A program made the position numbers and the translations under genes. Positions 1 to 5,097 of a stretch of DNA of 5,097 nucleotides are shown one piece after another (position 1 is the first letter of the stretch; each line of letters begins with the position of its first letter). The notes under the pieces were generated by a model, which ran no database searches, was not told the DNA's origin, and saw only the letters and a list, made by a program, of their open reading frames with translations. The DNA is taken from NCBI GenBank assembly GCA_003229495.1, contig QIEB01000336.1:1-5097 (forward strand). Direction: 5' to 3'. Source of the DNA: Flammeovirgaceae bacterium (lineage in GTDB: Bacteria > Bacteroidota > Bacteroidia > Cytophagales > Cyclobacteriaceae).

Positions 1-975
1 AAAGTTGATAGCCTAAACCCAATTTTATCCCCCCACAATGATTTCATATTTGATTGTCCGGTAAGCGATACCCTGATAAAGTGGGAGGAGAGAAACGTTC
101 TGAATCCCACTGCGGTGGTTAGGAACAACCAGGTACATTTAATATACCGCGCTCAGGACCATGCCATGACTTCACGACTGGGGTTAGCCATTAGTGACGA
201 CGGACTGCATTTTGAAAAACAACCCGCACCGATATTTTATCCCGATCAAGACAGTATGCAAGTTTTCGAATGGCCCGGCGGAGTTGAAGATCCCCGTATC
301 GTAGAATCTGAAAATGGCAGGTATATTCTTACTTATACTGCCTATGATGGCAAAATCGCACGTCTATGTTTGGCCATCTCAACAGACCTTAGAAATTGGA
401 CCAAGCATGGCCTGGTTTTGAATGAAGAAAAATACCGGAATACCTGGTCGAAATCAGGGGCCATTGTTTCGCGCAGAATAGGCAACAGGATAGTGGCCGC
501 TAAAATAATGGATAAGTATTGGATGTACTTTGGAGATACGGATCTCTATATAGCATCTTCTGCTGATTTGATCAATTGGAAAGTTGCTGAAAACAATGAA
601 ACCCAGAAAATGATAGCAGTGCTTCATCCAAGAATGGGCTACTTTGATAGCCGGCTGGTGGAACCCGGACCCTATGCCTTGATACAGAAAGAAGGAATCC
701 TATTGATATATAATGCCAGTAACGCCTCTAATTTTAATGATCGACTTTTGCCCAAGTTTACCTACGCCGCCGGACAGGCGCTATTTGATAAAAACCAGCC
801 TTTTAAACTTATTGACAGGATGGACAATAATTTTATTCATCCTGAAAAGAAATATGAAAAGGTTGGTGAAGTAAACGAAGTGTGTTTTGTGGAAGGTTTG
901 GTATATTTCAAGGATCGATGGTTCCTTTATTACGGTACTGCTGATTCAAAAATAGCAGTGGCGGTCAAAGAATAA
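1..975 (+). CDS. GH130 glycosidase, beta-1,2-mannosidase-like (5' end outside window)
   Basis: The frame is open from base 1 to the TAA at 973-975, giving 324 visible residues. The GTG at 115 is internal, because conserved GH130 sequence precedes it: NPIL at residues 6-9 and WEERNVLNP at 28-36 (numbered from base 1). The start and any signal peptide are therefore missing, probably only a few tens of residues. The protein is a five-bladed beta-propeller family member. YRAQD (49-53) and GGVEDPRI (about 92-99) are family hallmarks, and Asp97 matches the conserved catalytic acid. GH130 contains mannoside phosphorylases and a smaller branch of beta-1,2-mannosidases. Here SRLVEPGP (Glu221), ILLIYNASN, KYWMYFGDTD and NEVCFVEG (Glu298) resemble the hydrolase branch; phosphorylases, as I recall them, carry a Pro-Cys-Gly type motif where this has FVEG. 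The likely role is removal of beta-1,2-linked mannose from mannan or glycan fragments, probably in the periplasm. Family assignment is firm; linkage and hydrolysis versus phosphorolysis are inference. Confidence 0.9.
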   Translation, partial: KVDSLNPILSPHNDFIFDCPVSDTLIKWEERNVLNPTAVVRNNQVHLIYRAQDHAMTSRLGLAISDDGLHFEKQPAPIFYPDQDSMQVFEWPGGVEDPRIVESENGRYILTYTAYDGKIARLCLAISTDLRNWTKHGLVLNEEKYRNTWSKSGAIVSRRIGNRIVAAKIMDKYWMYFGDTDLYIASSADLINWKVAENNETQKMIAVLHPRMGYFDSRLVEPGPYALIQKEGILLIYNASNASNFNDRLLPKFTYAAGQALFDKNQPFKLIDRMDNNFIHPEKKYEKVGEVNEVCFVEGLVYFKDRWFLYYGTADSKIAVAVKE

Positions 976-998
976 CCCGGGGATGAGCAATCCGGGGA

Positions 999-1030
999 TT
1001 GAAAATTGAATTTTGAGTCTTATTTGAGAC
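999..1030. repeat. 7-bp T-rich tandem units after the GH130 gene
   Basis: Three adjacent heptads are visible: TTGAAAA (999-1005), TTGAATT (1006-1012) and TTGAGTC (1013-1019), followed by a looser TTATTTGAGAC (1020-1030). They begin 23 nt after the GH130 stop. Each unit carries TGA one base in, at 1000, 1007 and 1014, so all three forward frames meet a stop. The last one or two units share TTTTGAGTCT with the array after the GH3 gene. Function unknown; short enough that the register alone could be chance, but the matching arrays after the other two genes support it. Confidence 0.55.
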
Positions 1031-1054
1031 TTTGGACATAGTGATTTGATAAAC

Positions 1055-3307
1055 ATGATACGAAACTCAACTTTTAGATTATGGACCATGCTAATTCTGA
1101 TATCCTGTGCTTGTAGCAGTCCGAAACCTTCAAACGAAATGAATGCAAAGATTAATGATTTAATGACCCAGATGACTCTGGAAGAAAAGATCGGGCAGAT
1201 GAACCTCTACAATGGATTTTGGGAGGTAACCGGACCGGTACCACAAGAAGGTGCTGCTGCTGATAAATACCAACATCTAAAACAAGGGTACGTGGGTGCT
1301 ATGCTCAACATTCACGGTGTTGAAAATGTTCGACAACTTCAGGAGTTGGCAGTGAATGAGTCGCGACTGGGCATTCCCCTACTGTTTGGATATGACGTAA
1401 TACACGGCTATAAAACACTGGCCCCAATACCCCTGGCTGAAGCCGCCAGCTGGGACCTGGAAGCCATACAACAATCTGCCCGGGTTGCGGCCATAGAAGC
1501 CTCTGCGGCGGGCATTAATTGGACCTTTGCCCCTATGATGGATATTTCAAGAGACGCTCGTTGGGGCCGGGTGATGGAAGGCGGCGGCGAAGACCCCTAT
1601 TTGGGTTCTAAAATAGCCGTTGCGCGAGTTAGAGGATTCCAGGGAGATGATTTGTCTGCCGTTAATACCATTGCTGCCTGTGCCAAGCACTTTGCAGGCT
1701 ATGGGTTTGCCGAGGCAGGCCGCGATTATAATACCGTTGATATTGGAACCTCCACCCTATACAACATGGTGCTGCCGCCTTTTAAAGCTGCTGTTGATGG
1801 TGGTGTAAGAACGGTAATGAACTCCTTCAATGTCCTCAATGGGATCCCTGCCACAGGAAATACGCTGCTGCAAAGGGATATTCTGAAGCGGAGCTGGGGT
1901 TTTGATGGCTTTGTAGTATCGGACTGGGCTTCAGGCAACGAAATGATCACCCATGGATTTGCCAGGGACTACAGCCATGTTGCGGAACTGGCGGCCAATT
2001 CCGGATCTGATATGGATATGGAGTCTTATGCTTATGTCAAACATTTAAAAGCCCTGGTCGATTCCGGCAAGGTTGACATTTCGGTAATTGATGATGCCGT
2101 TAGAAGAATACTAAAGGTAAAATTTGAGTTAGGACTCTTTGACGATCCATACAAGTATTGTGATCCTGATAGAGAAAAGGATCTCATATACCATGAAGAT
2201 CATCAGAAGGCAGTGCTGGACATGGCCAAAAAGTCCATGGTGTTATTAAAAAATGAGACCAAACTGCTGCCGTTGTCCAAAGAGCAGCAAAAAATTGCAG
2301 TGATCGGAGCTTTGGCTAATGACAAAAATAGCCCATTAGGCAGCTGGCGCATCAGTTCCGATGACAATACCGCAGTTTCTGTTTTGGAAGGACTGCTTTC
2401 ATATACAGATCAGGTCACCTACATCAAAGGAGCTGAACTGGTCACCGCCGAAACCACTTTTAGACATGAAGCACCAATCAATGAGATAGACAAAAGCGGC
2501 TTTGGGGAGGCGGTAACGCTGGCCGGCAAATCAGATGTGGTAGTTATGGTTCTTGGTGAGCACGGTTTTCAGAGCGGGGAAGGGAGGAGTCGTACCCGGC
2601 TGGACCTGCCCGGTGTTCAGCAAGAATTGCTTGAAGCGGTGTATGAAGCAAACCAAAACATTATTCTGGTATTGATGAATGGAAGACCACTGGCCATTCC
2701 CTGGGCGGCAGAAAACATCCCCACCATTCTTGAAACCTGGCAGCTGGGCTCTCAAAGTGGGAATGCCATAGCACAAGTTCTTTTTGGCGATTACAATCCC
2801 AGCGGTAAACTGCCCATGACCTTTCCCAGAAGTGTAGGCCAGGTGCCGATCTTTTACAATCATTTTAGTACCGGCAGACCGGATGCTACTGAAATGGTAT
2901 TTTGGTCCCATTATATGGATGAAAGCAATTCGCCTTTGTACCCCTTTGGGCATGGATTAAGTTATACCACTTTCAACTATTCCGATCTAACTGTGGAGGT
3001 CACAGGCAGCGCCGAAGTTGATGTTCAGGTAGCTGTAACTAATAGTGGACAGGTGGCCGGAGAAGAAGTGGCCCAGGTGTATATCAGGGACGTGGTAGCC
3101 AGTGTAGTGCGCCCGGTAAAAGAACTTAAAGCTTTTAAAAAATTCTCTTTGGATCCGGGGCAAAGTCAGACATTGGAATTTAAGCTCACGGAAAAAGAAC
3201 TCGGCTACTACGACAATGAGGGTAAGTTCATAATAGAGCCTGGCAAGTTTGAAATTATGGTGGGGACCAGTAGCGTTGAGGGACTAACTGGGGAGTTTGT
3301 TCTTTGA
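1055..3307 (+). CDS. bglX: GH3 beta-glucosidase, BglX type, predicted lipoprotein
   Basis: This encodes 750 residues, close to the usual length of BglX-type GH3 enzymes, which release terminal beta-D-glucose (some also xylose) from oligosaccharides with retention of configuration. The N-terminal barrel domain spans about residues 28-355: GYDVIHG with Asp114, RWGR (169-172), KHFAGYG with Lys211-His212, and VVSDW with the nucleophile Asp290. The second alpha/beta domain spans about 390-640: SMVLLKNE, SGEGRSR with Glu509 as candidate acid/base, and YPFGHGLSY. A C-terminal fibronectin III-like domain follows at about 660-745 (EEVAQVYIRD, then RPVKELKAFKK). All expected parts are present, so it should be active. 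ATG 1055 is chosen because it gives a compact signal with lipobox LISC and Cys18 as the lipidated residue. A TTG at 1046 would add three residues without improving the signal. No acidic run follows Cys18, so periplasmic anchoring is more likely than surface export. It lies 79 nt after the GH130 gene, consistent with co-transcription. Exact substrate is not determined by sequence. Confidence 0.94.
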   Translation: MIRNSTFRLWTMLILISCACSSPKPSNEMNAKINDLMTQMTLEEKIGQMNLYNGFWEVTGPVPQEGAAADKYQHLKQGYVGAMLNIHGVENVRQLQELAVNESRLGIPLLFGYDVIHGYKTLAPIPLAEAASWDLEAIQQSARVAAIEASAAGINWTFAPMMDISRDARWGRVMEGGGEDPYLGSKIAVARVRGFQGDDLSAVNTIAACAKHFAGYGFAEAGRDYNTVDIGTSTLYNMVLPPFKAAVDGGVRTVMNSFNVLNGIPATGNTLLQRDILKRSWGFDGFVVSDWASGNEMITHGFARDYSHVAELAANSGSDMDMESYAYVKHLKALVDSGKVDISVIDDAVRRILKVKFELGLFDDPYKYCDPDREKDLIYHEDHQKAVLDMAKKSMVLLKNETKLLPLSKEQQKIAVIGALANDKNSPLGSWRISSDDNTAVSVLEGLLSYTDQVTYIKGAELVTAETTFRHEAPINEIDKSGFGEAVTLAGKSDVVVMVLGEHGFQSGEGRSRTRLDLPGVQQELLEAVYEANQNIILVLMNGRPLAIPWAAENIPTILETWQLGSQSGNAIAQVLFGDYNPSGKLPMTFPRSVGQVPIFYNHFSTGRPDATEMVFWSHYMDESNSPLYPFGHGLSYTTFNYSDLTVEVTGSAEVDVQVAVTNSGQVAGEEVAQVYIRDVVASVVRPVKELKAFKKFSLDPGQSQTLEFKLTEKELGYYDNEGKFIIEPGKFEIMVGTSSVEGLTGEFVL

Positions 3308-3331
3308 GTTCCTAGTTTTGAGTTTTGAGTC
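3304..3331. repeat. 7-bp tandem array overlapping the GH3 stop codon
   Basis: Four contiguous heptads are visible: TTGAGTT (3304-3310), CCTAGTT (3311-3317), TTGAGTT (3318-3324) and TTGAGTC (3325-3331). The GH3 stop codon TGA (3305-3307) is part of the first unit, so the array starts inside the coding sequence. Units one and three are identical and the others differ by one to three bases. The decayed continuation downstream is listed separately. Confidence 0.65.
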
Positions 3332-3620
3332 TGTTAGAAACCCTGAATTGCACATCCTGAATGTTTAATAATGGGTGTTTAGTAATGTCTAACGTCCATT
3401 AAGCAATAAGTAACGCTCAAGTGAATTATTAAACAGACCGTTCTCTGTGACCGATCAACAAAAACGGGGTTATTGATTTAAAGTTCATATTCTAATGGAT
3501 TAAGTGGTAGTTGCTAGTTAGAATTAAGGGGATTTTAAAAACGTTCTTCCTAATTTTAGATGATCGGCAATATAGCAATAATTATGGTCACCAAATTCTT
3601 GCATAGATTCGTCAACTAAC
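3308..3620. other. 313-nt non-coding gap between GH3 and amidohydrolase genes
   Basis: The first part is the heptad array and its possible decayed extension, to about 3415. The rest (about 3416-3620) is AT-rich with no convincing RNA gene or terminator. A 5-bp inverted repeat (ACAGA 3433-3437 with TCTGT 3444-3448) has no T-run after it. The sequence TAATTTTA at 3551-3558 is one base from the Bacteroidota -7 consensus TAnnTTTG but has no clear TTTG partner at the right distance. A 19-codon reading frame lies at 3560-3619. The gap is long enough to hold the amidohydrolase promoter, but none can be placed with confidence. Confidence 0.6.
3332..3415. repeat. possible decayed continuation of the 7-bp array
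   Basis: Keeping the same 7-bp register as 3304-3331, related words recur: AATGTTT (3360) and GGTGTTT (3374); AATAATG (3367), AGTAATG (3381) and AGTAACG (3409); TCTAACG (3388); AGCAATA (3402). The clearest part is an 11-of-12 match between 3362-3373 and 3376-3387, a 14-bp (two-unit) period. This could be an old array worn down by mutation, or AT-rich coincidence; an autocorrelation test would decide. Confidence 0.35.
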
Positions 3621-5057
3621 ATGATTCATTTCGTAATAAAAAAGAGGTCCTGCTTAGTGGTTCTGGCGCTTGCGATTGTCCATTGGACAGCGCATGGTCA
3701 AAACTTTGATGTAAAGGTTCAGGAATTCATATCCTACCCTAAAGGTAAGTACTGTATTAAAGATGTTACCCTAATAGATGGTACCGGCGCACCAGCGCAA
3801 AACGCTCAAACGGTTCTGATCGAAGATGACAAAATTGTAGGTGTTGGGCCTGATGTTGTTATCCCTGAAGACTACGAAATTTTGGACGGAAACGGAAAAA
3901 CCCTGATACCCGGGCTGGTAATGCTGCATGAACACATGTTCTACACCCGGGTGCAATTTGAAGGTTGGTTTGATGTGGCCCAAATGAACTTTTCCTTTCC
4001 CAGACTCTATTTAGCGGGAGGAGTTACCACCATTCGTACCGGAGGTAGTGTTCAGCCTCAGGCGGACCTCAATTTGAAAAAATGGATTGATGAAGGCCGC
4101 ATGACCGGACCTAAAATGGATGTCACCAGCCCCCATATTGATCGGGAAGGACTGTTCATAGCATCCCTGGGAATTGTAAAAAACAGCAAGCAAGTAGGAG
4201 ACATGGTAAACTATTGGGCCGATCATGGGGTGACTTCCTTTAAAGTATATAATATGATCACCGGGGAGGATCTTAAGGTCTGCATTCGTGAAGCTCACAA
4301 AAGAGGTTTTAAAGTTACCGGCCATCTATGCTCCCTGACCTATCAGGAAGCCTCTAACATTGGAATAGACAACCTGGAGCATGGGTTCATGGCCTCCAGT
4401 GATTTTGCCAAAAACAAGGTGGAAGATGAATGCGATCCCTTTGCCGCCAGAGCCGGGTTGCTGGAGGAAGATCTAAACGGCTCCACCATAAATACACTTA
4501 TAGACCGATTGATCGAAAACGGAACGGCTGTTACTACTACTCCTAATGTATTTGAGCCGTATACAGGCCGGGAAGTAGTACCGGGAGGCGGCTTCGTGGC
4601 CCTGGCCCCGGACTACCAGCAGGCGGTACAAAATAGATATGATAAACGGGTAAATAAAGACTCCGCCTCAACGGCGCTTTTCCATAAGAACATGAAATGG
4701 ATAAAACGGTTTTATGATAAAGGCGGATTTCTGGTGGCAGGAACCGACCCTACCGGGGCTGGCCGCACGGTGGCGGGATATTCCAATCGAAGAACTGTGG
4801 AAATTCTGGTGGAAGAAGGATTTCCACTTGAAGATGTCATAAAAATCTGCACTTTAAATGGCGCTAAATATCTTGAAAGAGACAGTGAGGTGGGCAGCAT
4901 CGAAGTGGGTAAGATTGCGGACATGGTGTTGATCGATGGCGATTTGACCGAAGATGTCCATTTGATTCGAAAAATGGAGATGGTGTTTAAGGACGGGGTG
5001 GGGTTTGATTCGCAGAAAATGTTTGAGTCTGTGAAAGGGAAGGTGGGGCTTTATTAG
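3621..5057 (+). CDS. secreted metal-dependent amidohydrolase (imidazolonepropionase/prolidase-like)
   Basis: This encodes 478 residues of the amidohydrolase superfamily, which hydrolyses amide or related bonds using one or two metal ions in a TIM barrel. Residues 1-26 form a type I signal peptide: basic KKR at 7-9, hydrophobic 11-20, and likely cleavage after AHG before Gln27. The small beta-sandwich starts at KDVTLIDGTG (47-56), and its closing part is GSIEVGKIADMVLIDGD near the C-terminus. Predicted metal ligands are all present: HxH as His103 and His105, the Lys208 to be carboxylated (TSFKVYN), His235 (VTGHLC), His254 (NLEHGF) and Asp376 (AGTDPTG). The position usually Asp in the PGLIDxHxH signature is Met101. 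COG1228-type relatives include imidazolonepropionases and Xaa-Pro dipeptidases, so a dipeptide, N-acyl amino acid or cyclic amide substrate is possible, but none can be named from sequence. ATG 3621 is chosen because the signal peptide begins there; no Shine-Dalgarno is seen. The 313-nt gap upstream suggests its own promoter and only loose ties to the glycosidases. Confidence 0.92.
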   Translation: MIHFVIKKRSCLVVLALAIVHWTAHGQNFDVKVQEFISYPKGKYCIKDVTLIDGTGAPAQNAQTVLIEDDKIVGVGPDVVIPEDYEILDGNGKTLIPGLVMLHEHMFYTRVQFEGWFDVAQMNFSFPRLYLAGGVTTIRTGGSVQPQADLNLKKWIDEGRMTGPKMDVTSPHIDREGLFIASLGIVKNSKQVGDMVNYWADHGVTSFKVYNMITGEDLKVCIREAHKRGFKVTGHLCSLTYQEASNIGIDNLEHGFMASSDFAKNKVEDECDPFAARAGLLEEDLNGSTINTLIDRLIENGTAVTTTPNVFEPYTGREVVPGGGFVALAPDYQQAVQNRYDKRVNKDSASTALFHKNMKWIKRFYDKGGFLVAGTDPTGAGRTVAGYSNRRTVEILVEEGFPLEDVIKICTLNGAKYLERDSEVGSIEVGKIADMVLIDGDLTEDVHLIRKMEMVFKDGVGFDSQKMFESVKGKVGLY

Positions 5058-5095
5058 TTTTTAGTTATGGGTTATGAATTTTTAGTTATTAATTG
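5054..5095. repeat. 7-bp tandem array overlapping the amidohydrolase stop codon
   Basis: Six contiguous heptads are visible: TTAGTTT (5054), TTAGTTA (5061), TGGGTTA (5068), TGAATTT (5075), TTAGTTA (5082) and TTAATTG (5089). It reaches the window edge and may continue. The gene's stop TAG (5055-5057) is in the first unit. Stops at 5055, 5062 and 5075 fall in three different frames. This is the clearest of the three arrays, with an exact repeat of TTAGTTA at a 21-bp spacing. Confidence 0.7.
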
Positions 5096-5097
5096 GT

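Noticed and set aside
115..117. GTG at 115 as start of the GH130 gene
   Set aside because: Conserved GH130 residues are encoded in frame upstream, back to base 1, so this is an internal valine codon.
976..996. Inverted repeat CCCGG/CCGGG just after the GH130 stop, as a terminator
   Set aside because: The stem is only 5 bp with a loop of about 11 nt and no T-run follows. It also overlaps a direct repeat CCGGGGAT (977-984 and 992-999), so the pairing may be a by-product.
1046..1054. TTG at 1046 as start of the GH3 gene
   Set aside because: ATG at 1055 lies three codons in, is the stronger start, and gives an intact lipoprotein signal; no ribosome binding site favours the TTG.
2531..2953. 140-codon open frame on the minus strand within the GH3 gene
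   Set aside because: It lies wholly within a conserved GH3 domain and its translation shows no recognisable domain or signal; it is a shadow of the real gene. The same applies to the other short frames inside the GH3 and amidohydrolase genes.
3304..3415. CRISPR array or iteron-type origin as explanation of the short repeats
   Set aside because: Units are 7 bp with no spacers, far too short for CRISPR repeats, and similar arrays follow each gene rather than marking one site.
3433..3448. Hairpin ACAGA/TCTGT as terminator of the GH3 transcript
   Set aside because: Only 5 bp of stem, no T-run after it, and more than 120 nt past the stop.
3551..3558. TAATTTTA as a -7 promoter element for the amidohydrolase gene
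   Set aside because: It differs by one base from TAnnTTTG, but no TTTG-like -33 element lies at the proper spacing, and such octamers are common in AT-rich DNA.

Overview
The window reads as a piece of a Bacteroidota chromosome (Cytophagia or Flavobacteriia type). This is inferred from the gene content (a GH130 mannosidase-like protein, a lipoprotein-type GH3 glucosidase, and an exported amidohydrolase), the moderate-to-low GC, the absence of clear Shine-Dalgarno sequences before the two visible starts, and T-rich intergenic DNA. Nothing in the sequence fixes the genus.

All three genes lie on the + strand. (1) Positions 1-975 hold the 3' part of a GH130 gene whose start is outside the window. 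Its motifs fit the hydrolytic beta-1,2-mannosidase-like branch better than the mannoside phosphorylases. (2) After a 79-nt gap, 1055-3307 encodes a full-length BglX-type GH3 beta-glucosidase with a short lipoprotein signal. (3) After a 313-nt non-coding gap, 3621-5057 encodes a secreted metal-dependent amidohydrolase of the imidazolonepropionase/prolidase-like group with a complete set of predicted metal ligands. The first two genes look like a glycan-degradation pair that could share a transcript: GH130 would take off beta-mannosyl residues and GH3 would cleave beta-glucosyl (or similar) ends of oligosaccharides. The amidohydrolase has no obvious role in glycan breakdown and may be a separate transcription unit. 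No SusC/SusD, regulator or transporter gene is visible, so a polysaccharide utilisation locus cannot be claimed from this window alone.

The most unusual structure is in the non-coding DNA. Each gene is followed by a short tandem array of T-rich 7-bp units (TTGAGTT/TTAGTTA-like). In the second and third genes the stop codon itself lies inside the first unit. After the second gene a decayed 7-bp register can be followed for roughly another 80 bases. Because 7 is not a multiple of 3, a stop-containing heptad puts stops into successive reading frames. No mobile element, CRISPR array, RNA gene, defence system or convincing terminator was seen.
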